From an uncultured Flavobacteriales bacterium (GTDB lineage Bacteria; Bacteroidota; Bacteroidia; Flavobacteriales_D; Sanyastnellaceae), in NCBI GenBank assembly GCA_905479115.1, contig CAJQLF010000034.1, positions 1 to 34,047 on the forward strand: a stretch of DNA of 34,047 bases, read 5' to 3'. The translations under genes were made by a program, and so were the position numbers. The notes beneath the pieces were generated by a model that saw only the letters and a program-made list of their open reading frames with translations, was not told the origin of the DNA and did not search any database. Below, one piece after another: positions 1 to 9,872 of this stretch; the stretch's first letter is position 1, and each line of letters begins with the position of its first letter.

Positions 1-716
<716 letters not shown>

Positions 717-804
717 CTATATATTTTCTGTGTAAATGCGCTTTTAGGCGCTAGAATTTTGGTCATTTCCAAAATCAGGTCGAAACCGCTTCGAAGGTAC
801 TGAA

Positions 805-1935
805 TCAGGCGGGGACTACCGCACGTTCCATGTTCTCCACAAACTCATCAAACAGGTACCGGCTGTCGTGAGGCCCAGCGGAAGCCTCAGGGTGGTATTG
901 CACGGAGAAAACTGGACGGTCCTTCAATGCAATTCCTGCCACCGTTTCATCGTTGAGATGAATGTGGGTCAGCTCAATGTCTGGATGGCGATCCAGGGAA
1001 TCTCGATCCACCACGAAACCATGATTTTGAGAGGTAATCTCTGCCTTGCCTGAAACCAAGTTTTTAATTGGATGGTTCACTCCTCGGTGGCCATTGAACA
1101 TCTTTACCGTCTTTAATCCCTGACTCAAGGCGAGTACCTGATGGCCCAAGCAAATACCAAACAGGCTGCGTCCGGTTTCCACTAAATCCTTCACCAATGC
1201 AATGGTCTCAGCCATGGCTCCTGGATCTCCAGGCCCGTTGGACAGCATAATGCCATCGGGGTTTACGGCGAGCATAGCATCGAGCGTCGTGTTCATCGGA
1301 AATACGTGAACACGGCAACCGCGCTCGGTCAAACACCGTATGATGTTCTTTTTCACGCCCAAATCCAGCAATGCCACAGTCAACCCCTTATCCTTCTCCG
1401 TCGCAGGCGCCACTTCATAGGGCTCGCTGCACGTCACCTCGCTGCTCAACTCCAATCCCTCCATGGAAGGCACGTCAGCCAATTGCCGCTTCAATTCTCC
1501 TTCGTCTGTCCCTTCGCTACAAATGATGGCATTCATAGCACCCTCTTTGCGAATATGACGAACCAAAGCACGTGTATCTACATCGCAAATTCCCACGACA
1601 CCATCTCGCTCCATGTAATCCTGTAACGTACCGTTACCTCCCACTCGACTGGCGATGGATGAAAAATTCTTTGTCACCAGACCTGATATCTGAACACGGT
1701 CCGATTCCACCTCCTCTGCATGCACTCCGTAATTTCCTACGTGCGCCGTTGCCATGACCAAAATTTGACGGTGGTAGCTTGGGTCCGTAAAAATTTCTTG
1801 ATAACCGTACATGCCTGTATTAAAAGCAATTTCACCGGATGTCGTGCCGATTGCTCCAATGGATTTCCCTTCGAAACGCGTGCCATCTGCCAAAAGGATT
1901 ACGGCAGGGACTTTCGGGGTGGATGCTGAACTCAT
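805..1935 (-). CDS. carA: Carbamoyl-phosphate synthase small subunit (glutaminase)
   Basis: CarA hydrolyses glutamine and passes ammonia to CarB to make carbamoyl phosphate for pyrimidine and arginine synthesis. The 376-residue product has the usual length. The N-terminal CPSase small-chain domain covers about 1-150, and the class I glutamine amidotransferase domain about 185-365. The catalytic triad is visible: nucleophile C262 in GICLGHQ, with H348 and E350 in YHPEAS. LSNGPGDP (231-238) is the glycine-rich strand of the amidotransferase. carB is not in the window. A terminator separates the gene from rplQ, and a TATCTTTG box lies 4 bases before the ATG, so it probably starts its own transcript with eno behind it. 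Confidence 0.97.
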   Translation of the reverse strand: MSSASTPKVPAVILLADGTRFEGKSIGAIGTTSGEIAFNTGMYGYQEIFTDPSYHRQILVMATAHVGNYGVHAEEVESDRVQISGLVTKNFSSIASRVGGNGTLQDYMERDGVVGICDVDTRALVRHIRKEGAMNAIICSEGTDEGELKRQLADVPSMEGLELSSEVTCSEPYEVAPATEKDKGLTVALLDLGVKKNIIRCLTERGCRVHVFPMNTTLDAMLAVNPDGIMLSNGPGDPGAMAETIALVKDLVETGRSLFGICLGHQVLALSQGLKTVKMFNGHRGVNHPIKNLVSGKAEITSQNHGFVVDRDSLDRHPDIELTHIHLNDETVAGIALKDRPVFSVQYHPEASAGPHDSRYLFDEFVENMERAVVPA

Positions 1936-1939
1936 AAAG

Positions 1940-1947
1940 CAAAGATA
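1940..1947 (-). promoter_or_regulatory. Predicted -7 box for carA-eno (TATCTTTG)
   Basis: The minus strand reads TATCTTTG, an exact match to the Bacteroidota -7 consensus TAnnTTTG, ending 4 bases before the carA ATG. I see no TTG at the usual 17-20 base spacing upstream. If it is used, transcription would begin at or within a few bases of the start codon, giving a leaderless or nearly leaderless mRNA. Confidence 0.5.
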
Positions 1948-2034
1948 AATTCAGGCATTGAGCCGCTCATCATAAATGACGTCGATTTTTCATCATCTGA
2001 AAGACCGCATTGTGAAAACAAAATTCTCGTGAAC

Positions 2035-2064
2035 AAAAACGGGAGGCATAGCGCCTCCCGTTTT
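2035..2064 (-). terminator. Intrinsic terminator after rplQ
   Basis: An 8-bp GC-rich stem (CGGGAGGC with GCCTCCCG, 5-base loop, 2040-2060) is flanked by A's on the left and T's on the right, so on the minus strand it is followed by five T's. It lies about 35 bp past the rplQ stop and closes the ribosomal protein block. It is nearly symmetric and could also act on plus-strand transcription. Confidence 0.85.
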
Positions 2065-2095
2065 CAATATTTCCTTAACGGATGAGAAAACTGAC

Positions 2096-2740
2096 TTAGT
2101 CCTTCTTCTCTTCTTCTTCGTTCGCAGTGCCTTCCTCTGCAGGAGCATCTTCAGCCGCCGCTTCTGCTGCAGGAGCTTCTTCAGCCGCCGCTTCAGCTAC
2201 AGGAGCTTCTTCAGCCGCCGCTTCTGCTACAGGAGCTTCTTCAGCCGCCGCTTCTGCTGCAGGAGCTTCTTCAGCCGCCGCTTCTGCTGCAGGAGCTGCC
2301 GCAGGAGCCGCAGGAGCCGCTGTTCCGCCACCACGACGTGAACGTCGTGAACGCTTCTTCTTTTCTTCCGTTCCGTAGATGTCATTGAAATCAACAAGCT
2401 CCATCATACACATCTCTGCGTTGTCTCCTAAGCGATTACCCGTTCGGATGATGCGTGTGTAGCCTCCCTCGCGAGTGGCAACCTTAGGTCCTACTGATCG
2501 AAAAAGCTCAGAGACCGCAACTTTGTTGCCTAATGCGCTGAACGCAACTCGACGACTGTGCGTGGTATCATCTTTGGAACGAGTCACCAATGGCTCAAAG
2601 AACTGGCGCAATGCCTTGGCTTTGGCTACTGTAGTGGTAATCCGTTTGTGCTCGATCAATGAGCACGCCATGTTCGAAAGCATGGCCTTACGGTGTGCGG
2701 TCTTTCGACCGAGGTGGTTAAAATTTTTGTTGTGCCGCAT
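2096..2740 (-). CDS. rplQ: 50S ribosomal protein L17 with Ala/Glu repeat tail
   Basis: L17 of the large subunit. Residues 1 to about 125 are the conserved core (opening [12 protein letters not shown], then [12 protein letters not shown]). The protein is 214 residues, well above the roughly 120 of the core family. The extension holds a basic [13 protein letters not shown] segment (127-139), five near-identical 10-residue units of the form APxAEAAAEE (about 150-199), and an acidic end EEEEKKD. The tail is encoded by five 30-bp tandem repeats (2141-2290). Ala/Glu/Lys-rich L17 tails occur in other Bacteroidota. The tail's role is unknown. The gene starts 4 bp after rpoA and is the last of the block. 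Confidence 0.97.
   Translation of the reverse strand: MRHNKNFNHLGRKTAHRKAMLSNMACSLIEHKRITTTVAKAKALRQFFEPLVTRSKDDTTHSRRVAFSALGNKVAVSELFRSVGPKVATREGGYTRIIRTGNRLGDNAEMCMMELVDFNDIYGTEEKKKRSRRSRRGGGTAAPAAPAAAPAAEAAAEEAPAAEAAAEEAPVAEAAAEEAPVAEAAAEEAPAAEAAAEDAPAEEGTANEEEEKKD
2141..2290. repeat. Five tandem 30-bp repeats inside rplQ
   Basis: Five consecutive 30-base units start at 2141, 2171, 2201, 2231 and 2261. They share a near-constant core (AGGAGCTTCTTCAGCCGCCG on the plus strand) and differ at only a few positions, such as GCATCT for GCTTCT in the first and CAGCTAC or CTGCTAC in the second and third. The unit is a multiple of three, so copy-number change keeps the L17 frame. There are no spacers between units. 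Confidence 0.95.
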
Positions 2741-2744
2741 GACT

Positions 2745-3737
2745 TCACTCTTTGTCGAGTTTGTACTTGCTCACGTCCATTCCGAACGAGAGATTCTTGT
2801 TCTCGACCAAATCCTCCAATTCCGTCAAGGACTTCTTACCGAAGTTGCGGAATTTCAACAGGTCGTTTTTATTGTAGCTGACCAATTCTCCCAAGGTCTC
2901 AATGTCTGCCGCTTTCAGGCAGTTCAATGCTCGAACACTGAGATCCATGTCGCTCAATTTTGTCTTGAGCAACTGGCGCATATGCAAACTAGTCTCGTCA
3001 AATTCTTCTACCTCCACACGCTCTTCGAGCTCAAGCGAAATACGCTCGTCGCTGAACAACATAAAGTGCTGGATCAAAATTTTCGCGGACTCTTGCAACG
3101 CGTCTTTTGGAGAAATGCTTCCGTCACACTCAATCTGCAAGATGAGTTTCTCGTAGTCCGTTCGTTGCTCAACCCGGTAGTTTTCTACCTCGTATTGAAC
3201 GTTGCGAATCGGAGTGAAGATGGAATCCATAGCAATTGTACCGAGAGAAGCCCCTTCGCGCTTGTTATCATCCGCTTGGACATAGCCTCGGCCTTTGCCA
3301 ATTGCAATCTCGATGGTGAGAGATACCCCCTCGTCCATGTTGCAAATCACGTGATCCGGGTTCATCACTTGGAAAGCTGATGTGAACTGACCGATGTCGC
3401 CTGCAGTAAAGGTCTTTTGACCGCTCACTTTTACCGTCACCGTCTCCCCTTCTGAACCTTCAATTTGTCGCTTGAAGCGAACTTGCTTCAAGTTTAAAAT
3501 CATCTCAGTAACATCTTCCTGCACACCCTTTACCGTGGAGTATTCGTGCTCTACACCGTCTACCTTAATGCCTGTGATAGCATAGCCTTCAAGTGAAGAC
3601 AGTAAAATTCGGCGCAAGGCATTACCCACCGTGATGCCAAATCCTGGCTCGAGCGGACGGAATTCAAACGTACCGTTGAACTCAGTCGAGTCCAACATAA
3701 TCACCTTGTCTGGTTTCTGGAAATCTAGAATAGCCAT
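2745..3737 (-). CDS. rpoA: DNA-directed RNA polymerase subunit alpha
   Basis: The alpha subunit nucleates RNA polymerase assembly and its C-terminal domain contacts UP-element DNA and regulators. The 330-residue protein has an N-terminal dimerisation domain (about 1-235, with [18 protein letters not shown] at 31-48) and a C-terminal domain (about 255-325) after an acidic linker. The C-terminal domain keeps [11 protein letters not shown], whose R269 matches the E. coli DNA-binding arginine R265, and the [11 protein letters not shown] helix. The length is normal. It sits between rpsD and rplQ as in most bacteria. Confidence 0.98.
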   Translation of the reverse strand: MAILDFQKPDKVIMLDSTEFNGTFEFRPLEPGFGITVGNALRRILLSSLEGYAITGIKVDGVEHEYSTVKGVQEDVTEMILNLKQVRFKRQIEGSEGETVTVKVSGQKTFTAGDIGQFTSAFQVMNPDHVICNMDEGVSLTIEIAIGKGRGYVQADDNKREGASLGTIAMDSIFTPIRNVQYEVENYRVEQRTDYEKLILQIECDGSISPKDALQESAKILIQHFMLFSDERISLELEERVEVEEFDETSLHMRQLLKTKLSDMDLSVRALNCLKAADIETLGELVSYNKNDLLKFRNFGKKSLTELEDLVENKNLSFGMDVSKYKLDKE

Positions 3738-3755
3738 TTACTTGAGGGATTTAGT

Positions 3756-4361
3756 TTACTTAGAGTACAATTCGACGATGAGCGATTCCTTGATATTCTC
3801 AGGGATTTGCTCACGCGTTGGAACACTGATGAATGTACCGGACATGTTCTGAACATTCCAATCCAGCCATTCCAACCGCTTTGGAGCTGCGCCCAAAGCA
3901 CTCGTGATGACGACCATGGATTTGCTCTTCTCACGCACTGCCACAACGTCTCCTGGACGCATGCGGTAGGACGGAATGTTCACCTGATGACCGTTCACCA
4001 TGATATGACGGTGGGTTACAAGTTGGCGGGCGCCTCGACGAGAATTCGCGATGCCCAATCGGAACACCACATTGTCCAATCGGCTTTCGCAGAATTGGAG
4101 CAAAATCTCACCTGTAATGCCCGGTCGAGCATTGGCTTGCTTAAACATATTGGAGAACTGCTTCTCCAAGATTCCGTAGGTATACTTTGCCTTTTGCTTT
4201 TCAGCAAGCTGCACAGAGTATTCTGATTCTTTCTTTCGGCGGCGAGTATTGCCGTGCTGGCCTGGGCCATAAGGACGGCGCTCAAGCGCTTTATCTGGGC
4301 CGAAAATCGCCTCTTTAAATCGGCGACTAATTTTTGATTTGGGTCCGCGGTAACGTGCCAT
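3756..4361 (-). CDS. rpsD: 30S ribosomal protein S4 (cysteine-free N-terminus)
   Basis: S4 binds 16S rRNA early in small-subunit assembly. At 201 residues it has the usual length, opens [15 protein letters not shown], and has the S4 RNA-binding fold at about 90-155 ([27 protein letters not shown]). The first 80 residues have no cysteine, so the four-Cys zinc knuckle found in some S4 proteins is absent. It is 34 bp downstream of rpsK and 18 bp upstream of rpoA. Confidence 0.98.
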   Translation of the reverse strand: MARYRGPKSKISRRFKEAIFGPDKALERRPYGPGQHGNTRRRKKESEYSVQLAEKQKAKYTYGILEKQFSNMFKQANARPGITGEILLQFCESRLDNVVFRLGIANSRRGARQLVTHRHIMVNGHQVNIPSYRMRPGDVVAVREKSKSMVVITSALGAAPKRLEWLDWNVQNMSGTFISVPTREQIPENIKESLIVELYSK

Positions 4362-4395
4362 ATCGTTTTACTGTTCTTGGATTCGACGATGAAGA

Positions 4396-4779
4396 TTAAA
4401 CGCGACGACGCTTTGGTGGGCGGCATCCGTTGTGCGGGAATGGTGTTGCATCGATGATTTCGATGATCTCAATTCCCATGTTGTGCAAAGCACGCATAGC
4501 GCTTTCGCGTCCGGCACCAGGGCCCTTCACGTACGCCCGAATTTTGCGCAATCCGAGTTCATGTGCTTCGCGACCGCAATCTTCCGCAGCAACTTGTGCA
4601 GCGTATGGCGTGTTTTTCTTGGAGCCCCGGAAACCCATCTTTCCGGCACTGGACCATGAAATCACTTGGCCATTGTTATTGGTCAACGAAATAATGATGT
4701 TGTTGAAGGATGAGTGGATGTGGACTTGACCTGTGGCCTCCACAACGACTTTCTTCTTTTTCTTGACGTTTTTCGCCAT
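4396..4779 (-). CDS. rpsK: 30S ribosomal protein S11
   Basis: S11 forms part of the small-subunit platform near the E site. The 127-residue protein has the conserved [15 protein letters not shown] segment, [17 protein letters not shown] and the ending [13 protein letters not shown]-like tail (here [15 protein letters not shown]). The start at 4779 gives [10 protein letters not shown], the usual basic leader. It lies 50 bp after rpsM, the largest gap in the block. Nothing unusual is seen. Confidence 0.98.
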   Translation of the reverse strand: MAKNVKKKKKVVVEATGQVHIHSSFNNIIISLTNNNGQVISWSSAGKMGFRGSKKNTPYAAQVAAEDCGREAHELGLRKIRAYVKGPGAGRESAMRALHNMGIEIIEIIDATPFPHNGCRPPKRRRV

Positions 4780-4829
4780 CGTCTTATTTTTTTAGGTGAT
4801 CAGTTCCGAGAGGAACTCAGTAAATCCAA

Positions 4830-5198
4830 TTATTTCTTCTTGTTCGCTACCGTCTTGCGCTTTCCTTTACGCGTTCGGGAGTTATTCTTCGTGCGCTGTC
4901 CACGCAATGGCAAGCCATTACGGTGACGGATGCCTCGGTAACTACCGATGTCCATCAAACGCTTAATGTGAGACTGAACCTCTGAACGCAATTCACCTTC
5001 CACCTTAAAACCAGTGGAAATGGCGTTACGAACGGAACCGATTTCATCATCAGTCCAATCTTCAACTTTTTTGTCTTCTGACACACCACATTCCGCGAGC
5101 AACTGAGTTGCTCGGCTACGGCCTATACCGTAGATGTAAGTGAGTGCAATAACGCCGCGTTTGTTGCGGGGGATGTCAATACCAGCTATACGTGCCAT
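4830..5198 (-). CDS. rpsM: 30S ribosomal protein S13
   Basis: S13 sits at the head of the small subunit and contacts the P-site tRNA and bridges to L5. From the ATG at 5198 the product is 122 residues, opening [15 protein letters not shown], with [10 protein letters not shown] (helix-turn region) and the basic tail [20 protein letters not shown] longer frame reaches back to 5216, but the family always begins at MARIAG, so the downstream ATG is preferred. Confidence 0.97.
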   Translation of the reverse strand: MARIAGIDIPRNKRGVIALTYIYGIGRSRATQLLAECGVSEDKKVEDWTDDEIGSVRNAISTGFKVEGELRSEVQSHIKRLMDIGSYRGIRHRNGLPLRGQRTKNNSRTRKGKRKTVANKKK

Positions 5199-5224
5199 GG
5201 GCGATGGGTTTCGCAAAATCAGGA

Positions 5225-5341
5225 TTAACCCTGACGTTGCTTCATTTTAGGATTCTTCTTGTTAATGACGTACAAGCGTCCTTTTCGACGCACGATTTTG
5301 CAATCGGCAGTACGCTTTTTGAGGGAAGCACGGACTTTCAT
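5225..5341 (-). CDS. rpmJ: 50S ribosomal protein L36, zinc-independent form
   Basis: The small minus-strand frame from the ATG at 5341 encodes 38 residues beginning [11 protein letters not shown] and ending KMKQRQG, the complete L36 family pattern. Of the four zinc ligands of the C+ form (Cys11, Cys14, Cys27, His33) only Cys14 remains; the others are Thr, Asn and Met. It is therefore the zinc-free form usual in Bacteroidota. It lies 7 bp after infA and 26 bp before rpsM, its standard place. Confidence 0.97.
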   Translation of the reverse strand: MKVRASLKKRTADCKIVRRKGRLYVINKKNPKMKQRQG

Positions 5342-5348
5342 AGTGCAA

Positions 5349-5570
5349 TTATTTCTTGTATCTGAACGAAATTCGACCCTTGGTCAAATCATAAGGAGAC
5401 ATGTCCACGCGAACGCGATCACCGGGCAAAATCTTGATGTAGTACATCCGCATTTTGCCTGAGATGTGGGCAGTTATAATGTGCCCGTTTTCCAATTCCA
5501 CTCGGAACATTGCATTTGACAATGCCTCGAGGATTGTACCGTCTTGCGTTATGGACGCTTGTTTGGCCAT
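5349..5570 (-). CDS. infA: Translation initiation factor IF-1
   Basis: IF-1 occupies the A site during initiation. The 73-residue protein is an S1/OB-fold domain: [59 protein letters not shown], ending ISFRYKK. The length is that of the family (about 72). It stands between map and rpmJ. The 29-bp gap to map shows no promoter-like box. Confidence 0.98.
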   Translation of the reverse strand: MAKQASITQDGTILEALSNAMFRVELENGHIITAHISGKMRMYYIKILPGDRVRVDMSPYDLTKGRISFRYKK

Positions 5571-5599
5571 ATGATTTAATATCTGGTTAAAATTTCGTT

Positions 5600-6388
5600 T
5601 TAGTGTAGTAAGACTTTTTCTATTTCATCAAAACTTGAGAGAACGTCCGCCTGATCTTTGCGCACCACGATATCGTGTTCAAAGTGCGCACTAACCTTGC
5701 GGTCTGCCGTCACAATCGTCCAGCCATCTTCCATGTGGAAGACCTCTTTTCGACCGAGGTTAATCATGGGTTCAATGGCCAAAACCATTCCATTCATGAG
5801 CCGTGGACCATTGCCGCGGCGACCATAATTGGGTACCTCCGGTGCTTCATGCAACGAACGTCCCAACCCGTGACCTACCAATTCCCGAACCACTCCGTAG
5901 CCATTGCTTTCCGCATGCTGTTGACAGGCAAATCCGATATCTCCGATTCGCTTCCCAACGACCGCTTGTTCAATGGCGAGACGAAGGCATTCTTTGGTGA
6001 CGTCTAGTAGCTGCTGAATTTCTGGAGCAATCTCGCCCACCGCAAAGGTGTACGCACTGTCCCCATAAAATTCATTCTTCAACACCCCACAATCGATGGA
6101 CACAATGTCTCCTTCTTCAAGGGGACGGTCATCGGGGATGCCATGTACCACTGCTTCATTAACAGAGGTGCATAAGGAATTTGGAAAACCTCCATATCCC
6201 TTGAATCCTGGCTCAGCACCGTGGTCGCGGATGAATTCCTCGGCCACAGCATCAAGCTCTAGCGTTGTGACACCCGGACGAATCCTTTGTGCCACAGCAG
6301 CTAACGTTTTCCCAACAAGCAAAGAACTATCCCGAAGGAGCTCAACCTCTTCGTCCGTTTTAATGTGCACGCGTCGGCCGAAACTCAT
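5600..6388 (-). CDS. map: Methionine aminopeptidase, type I
   Basis: MAP removes the initiator methionine from nascent proteins. All five metal ligands of the pita-bread fold are present: D99 (SIDCG), D110 (GDSAYTF), H173 ([10 protein letters not shown]), E206 (AIEPM) and E237 (FEHDIVV), together with the catalytic H82 (VVHGIP). The 262-residue length is that of a type Ia enzyme without an N-terminal zinc extension. It begins 6 bp after secY; there is no adk between them. Confidence 0.97.
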   Translation of the reverse strand: MSFGRRVHIKTDEEVELLRDSSLLVGKTLAAVAQRIRPGVTTLELDAVAEEFIRDHGAEPGFKGYGGFPNSLCTSVNEAVVHGIPDDRPLEEGDIVSIDCGVLKNEFYGDSAYTFAVGEIAPEIQQLLDVTKECLRLAIEQAVVGKRIGDIGFACQQHAESNGYGVVRELVGHGLGRSLHEAPEVPNYGRRGNGPRLMNGMVLAIEPMINLGRKEVFHMEDGWTIVTADRKVSAHFEHDIVVRKDQADVLSSFDEIEKVLLH

Positions 6389-6394
6389 TTCAGG

Positions 6395-7729
6395 TTATCC
6401 CGTAATGCCGCCCACAGGTGACTGCGGACGACCACGCAATTTCCCGGACTTCATCAAACCGTCATAATGACGAGAAAGCAGGTAGCTTTCGATTTGCTGA
6501 AGAGTATCGAGAATGACTCCCACCATGATCAACAACGACGTACCGCCGAAGAAAATGGAGAAGCCTTGCGCTTTCGTTAATCCAAGGCTAAATACAATCG
6601 CAGGAAGGATTGCAATAAAAGCCAACATCAATGAGCCTGGCAGGGTGATGCTGGACAGCACCCTTTCCAAGAAATCCGCTGTGGGCTTTCCAGGTTTAAC
6701 ACCAGGAACAAAACTGTTTTGACGTTTCAAGTCATCCGCCATTTGATTGGGGTTGACTGTAATCGCTGTGTAGAAATAGGTGAACACCACAATCATCACA
6801 AAAAAGATGACGTTGTACCAAAGACCATTGAAGTCAGCCAGACTCTGCAGTGCTGGATTATCCTGGAAGGTCTCACTCTGTGTCAAGTACAATGGAACGA
6901 ACATGATCGCCTGGGCGAAGATGATCGGCATAACACCTGCTGAATTCACTTTCAATGGAATGTAGCTTCGAGCGCCTTCCCCCTGCGGCATATGGCTGCC
7001 ACCCGTTTGCATTTTGGCCATCTGCACGGGGACCTTTCGCAATGCTTGCACCAACGCAACACTCGCTCCGATGATCACCAACAAAAAGGCAATTTCTACC
7101 AAGAAGAAGAAGACCGATGAATCCGGGTGGATAAACTCTTGGATGAGGGCTTGCGGGAACGTCGCGATAATCCCAATCATAATGAGCAAGGAAATTCCGT
7201 TGCCTACGCCTTTGTCTGTAATGCGCTCACCGAGCCACATGATGACCAACGTGGAGCAAACCAAGATTAAGACCGCACTGAACCACCAAAACGTCGATGG
7301 ATCTGCAACTGCACCAGGAACTCCAGCGACGGTTGTCGCCAAGTAGCCAGGAGCCTGCACCAACGTAATCGCAATCGTCAAAAAGCGGGTGTATTGGTTG
7401 ATTTTTTTTCGCCCGCTCTCACCTTCCGCTTGCATCTTCTGGACCGCCGGCACGGCAATTCCAAGCAATTGTATGATGATGGAAGCTGAGATGTAAGGCA
7501 TAATACCCAATGCAAAAATGGACGCTCGGGTAAACGCTCCTCCTGTAAACAGAGAGAGCAAGCCACCCAAACCACCGCTTTGCTCTGCTAACACATCGCT
7601 GTTCACCCCAGGAATCACAATGAATGATCCGATGCGGTAAACGAGGATTAGACCGAGTGTAATACCCAACTTTTGGCGCAACTCTTCGTGCTTCCAAATG
7701 TTGCCGATTTGTGTAAAGAAATTCTTCAT
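6395..7729 (-). CDS. secY: Preprotein translocase channel subunit SecY
   Basis: SecY is the pore of the Sec translocon in the inner membrane. The 444-residue protein opens MKNFFTQIGNIWKHEELRQK and shows the family's roughly ten hydrophobic segments, with the plug-region ALGIMPYISASIIIQLL and the cytoplasmic loop QMAKMQTGGSHMPQGEGARSY. It ends in a basic tail after the SYLLSRHYDGLMKSGK motif. It is placed between rplO and map as in the usual spc operon. Confidence 0.98.
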   Translation of the reverse strand: MKNFFTQIGNIWKHEELRQKLGITLGLILVYRIGSFIVIPGVNSDVLAEQSGGLGGLLSLFTGGAFTRASIFALGIMPYISASIIIQLLGIAVPAVQKMQAEGESGRKKINQYTRFLTIAITLVQAPGYLATTVAGVPGAVADPSTFWWFSAVLILVCSTLVIMWLGERITDKGVGNGISLLIMIGIIATFPQALIQEFIHPDSSVFFFLVEIAFLLVIIGASVALVQALRKVPVQMAKMQTGGSHMPQGEGARSYIPLKVNSAGVMPIIFAQAIMFVPLYLTQSETFQDNPALQSLADFNGLWYNVIFFVMIVVFTYFYTAITVNPNQMADDLKRQNSFVPGVKPGKPTADFLERVLSSITLPGSLMLAFIAILPAIVFSLGLTKAQGFSIFFGGTSLLIMVGVILDTLQQIESYLLSRHYDGLMKSGKLRGRPQSPVGGITG

Positions 7730-7740
7730 CTGGCAAGAAT

Positions 7741-8187
7741 TTAGGCTTCAGTTGCTGTTCCTCCAGCTGCCTCGATGGCTGCCTTCGCTGTTGCAGAGAA
7801 TTTATGCGCCTCGACGGCAACACCGGACTTGAGCTCGCCTCGACCCAAGATCTTTACCAAGTCTCGCTTTCCAGCCAAACCATTGTCGGTCAAATCTGTC
7901 AGGGTAATCGCTTTCAGTTTTTTACGGTCAATCAATTCTTGGAGCGTATCCAGGTTGATTCCTTTGTATTCCACACGATTCGGACTCGTAAATCCAAACT
8001 TGGGCACACGGCGTTGAAGCGGCTGTTGTCCACCTTCAAAACCGATTTTACTTTTGTAACCGGAACGTGACTTCGCACCCTTGTGACCACGTGTTGAAGT
8101 TCCTCCGTGTCCGGATCCTTCACCGCGTCCAACTCGCTTGCGCTGCTTCCGAGAACCATCTGCTGGCTTGAGATTGCTGAGATTCAT
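7741..8187 (-). CDS. rplO: 50S ribosomal protein L15
   Basis: L15 is a late-assembly protein of the large subunit. The 148-residue protein has the long Gly/Arg/Lys-rich N-terminal extension ([22 protein letters not shown], which runs about residues 16-37) and the globular C-terminal domain with [19 protein letters not shown]. Length and start ([13 protein letters not shown]) are typical. It lies 17 bp after rpmD and 11 bp before secY. Confidence 0.98.
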   Translation of the reverse strand: MNLSNLKPADGSRKQRKRVGRGEGSGHGGTSTRGHKGAKSRSGYKSKIGFEGGQQPLQRRVPKFGFTSPNRVEYKGINLDTLQELIDRKKLKAITLTDLTDNGLAGKRDLVKILGRGELKSGVAVEAHKFSATAKAAIEAAGGTATEA

Positions 8188-8204
8188 GGCTTTTGCTGGT
8201 TAAT

Positions 8205-8384
8205 TTATAGTTCTTCTACCTTGACGAGATGACTCACTTTCCGGACCATGCCCAAGATTTGTGGAGTCGCTTCGTGTTCGACAGGATTGTGTAATTTCTT
8301 AATTCCGAGGGCCTGCATAGTGGCCTTCTGACGCTTTGGGCGGTTAATCGCACTGCGCACTTGGGTGATTTTGATTTTTCCCAT
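8205..8384 (-). CDS. rpmD: 50S ribosomal protein L30
   Basis: The minus-strand frame from the ATG at 8384 gives 59 residues, MGKIKITQVRSAINRPKRQ to HLVKVEEL, the complete bacterial-type L30 with its GIKKLHNPV and ILGMVRKVSHLV segments. It fills the gap between rpsE (12 bp) and rplO (17 bp), the standard location. Length is as in the family (about 58-60). Confidence 0.97.
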   Translation of the reverse strand: MGKIKITQVRSAINRPKRQKATMQALGIKKLHNPVEHEATPQILGMVRKVSHLVKVEEL

Positions 8385-8396
8385 GATCTAATGCTA

Positions 8397-8936
8397 TTAG
8401 CCGTTAAAGACTTTACTGACAGAAATTCCTCGCAAGTCAGCGATATCCTTCGCACTGCGCAGTTCTTGCAACGCGTTGTACGTGGCTTTTACTACGTTGT
8501 GTGGATTGCTTGAACCCAAGGACTTCGCGAGAACGTCCTTGATGCCTGCACTCTCCAAAACGGCACGCATTGCACCACCTGCAATGACACCCGTACCCGG
8601 CGATGCCGGACGGATCATCACATGTGCACCTGCATACTTCATCTCTTGAGCGTGTGGGATGGTCCCTTTCACGAGAGGCACATCAATCATGTTCTTCTTT
8701 GCATCCTCGATCCCTTTCTGAATCGAAGTAGCCACTTCCCGGCTTTTGCCCAGACCGTGACCAACGCGTCCTTTTTCATCCCCTACCACCATGATAGAGC
8801 TAAAGCTGAACGTACGGCCTCCTTTTGTCGTCTTCGCAACACGGTTAATGCCCACCAAGCGCTCCTTCAAATCGGGATCGCCTGTGCGAGATTGCTGCTG
8901 CTGATCGCGTCCTTTTCGTTGTTGACGTTGTTCCAT
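8397..8936 (-). CDS. rpsE: 30S ribosomal protein S5
   Basis: S5 takes part in decoding fidelity and lines the mRNA entry tunnel with S3 and S4. At 179 residues it has the double-stranded RNA-binding fold ([38 protein letters not shown]) and the C-terminal domain with [19 protein letters not shown]. The N-terminal 20 residues are rich in Gln and Arg ([14 protein letters not shown]), a variable region of the family. The spectinomycin-loop region looks ordinary. Confidence 0.98.
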   Translation of the reverse strand: MEQRQQRKGRDQQQQSRTGDPDLKERLVGINRVAKTTKGGRTFSFSSIMVVGDEKGRVGHGLGKSREVATSIQKGIEDAKKNMIDVPLVKGTIPHAQEMKYAGAHVMIRPASPGTGVIAGGAMRAVLESAGIKDVLAKSLGSSNPHNVVKATYNALQELRSAKDIADLRGISVSKVFNG

Positions 8937-8942
8937 CTTTCC

Positions 8943-9293
8943 TTAGAATTTGAGCCCTCCTTCGCGGGCAGCTTCTGCCAGGGTTTTCACCCGACCGTGA
9001 TACAAATAGCCGTTTCGATCAAAAACGACCGTTTCGATTCCAGCAGACTTAGCTTTCTCCGCAATCATCAGGCCTACCTGTTTGGCTTGGTCCAATTTTG
9101 GTCCCTTCGCATCATCAGCTCCCAACGAAGCTGCGGCAGCGATGGTGCGTCCAGCACGATCATCAATGATCTGTGCATAGATCTGCTTGTTACTGCGGAA
9201 AACCGACAACCGAGGACAATCTGCAGTCCCTTGAATTTTACCCCGTACGCGACGCTTAATTCGGTTGCGAGCGAATGTTTTTTTCGTTCCCAT
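8943..9293 (-). CDS. rplR: 50S ribosomal protein L18
   Basis: L18 helps attach 5S rRNA to the large subunit. The 116-residue product carries [13 protein letters not shown], the [19 protein letters not shown] segment and the ending [25 protein letters not shown]. The start ([15 protein letters not shown]) and length are family-typical. It lies between rplF and rpsE with gaps of 9 and 6 bp. Confidence 0.98.
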   Translation of the reverse strand: MGTKKTFARNRIKRRVRGKIQGTADCPRLSVFRSNKQIYAQIIDDRAGRTIAAAASLGADDAKGPKLDQAKQVGLMIAEKAKSAGIETVVFDRNGYLYHGRVKTLAEAAREGGLKF

Positions 9294-9302
9294 GAGTCTC
9301 GA

Positions 9303-9854
9303 TTATTTAGCTGCTGTCTTACCGGCCTTACGACGAATCTGCTCACCTGCGTAACGGACACCTTTGCCTTTGTATGGCTCAGGCTTGCGCAAAGAGCGAA
9401 TCTTTGCCGCCACCGCTCCGATGAGTTGTTTGTCGTGAGAGGTTAATTTCACATAAGGCTTTTCGCCTTTTTTCGTTTCTGCTTCCAACTTGATCTCTTG
9501 CGGCATACGCATCACAATCGAGTGGCTAAATCCCAATGCCAACGTCAGGTCTTGACCTGAAGAAGAGGCACGGAATCCAACACCTACTAATTCCAATTTT
9601 ATGGAATAGCCATTCGTGACGCCTTCAATCATGTTGCTCACCAAAGAACGGTACAAACCGTGCTTTGAGCGATCATCCTTGTGATCTGAAGAACGCGTAA
9701 ACGTCAGAACATTATCCTGAAGCTCTACACCGATTTTTGGATCGATGATTTGCTCAAGTTCCCCCTTGGGGCCTTTTACTTTCACCGTCGCTCCGTCCAG
9801 CGTTAAGTCAACGCCGTCAGGTACAACAATGGGTGATTTTCCTATCCGTGACAT
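9303..9854 (-). CDS. rplF: 50S ribosomal protein L6
   Basis: L6 lies near the base of the L7/L12 stalk and the factor-binding site. The 183-residue protein begins MSRIGKSPIVVPDGV and has two similar alpha/beta halves; the second carries RKPEPYKGKGVRYAGEQIR with the conserved Tyr-Lys-Gly-Lys-Gly motif. The length is close to the usual 177-184. It lies 18 bp after rpsH. Confidence 0.98.
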   Translation of the reverse strand: MSRIGKSPIVVPDGVDLTLDGATVKVKGPKGELEQIIDPKIGVELQDNVLTFTRSSDHKDDRSKHGLYRSLVSNMIEGVTNGYSIKLELVGVGFRASSSGQDLTLALGFSHSIVMRMPQEIKLEAETKKGEKPYVKLTSHDKQLIGAVAAKIRSLRKPEPYKGKGVRYAGEQIRRKAGKTAAK

Positions 9855-9872
9855 GTTGATGTTCTTTCTATA

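Noticed and set aside
755-775. Hairpin between carA and eno (ATTTTGG/CCAAAAT) as a terminator
   Set aside because: The 7-bp stem is AT-rich and not followed by a T run on the minus strand, so it is unlikely to stop transcription into eno.
2141-2290. Possible CRISPR array from regularly spaced 30-bp repeats
   Set aside because: The units are directly adjacent with no spacers and lie in frame within L17.
2127-2378. A plus-strand open frame of Ala/Ser/Gly repeats opposite rplQ
   Set aside because: It is the mirror of the 30-bp repeats that encode the L17 tail. The low-complexity composition keeps the opposite strand open by default, and no promoter or homologous family supports it.
2475-3380. 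A 301-codon plus-strand frame opposite rplQ and rpoA
   Set aside because: It lies wholly antisense to two essential, clearly identified genes and its translation has no recognisable domain.
6389-6394. Missing adk between secY and map as an anomaly
   Set aside because: Many Bacteroidota have secY directly before map; the 6-bp gap shows no trace of a deleted gene.
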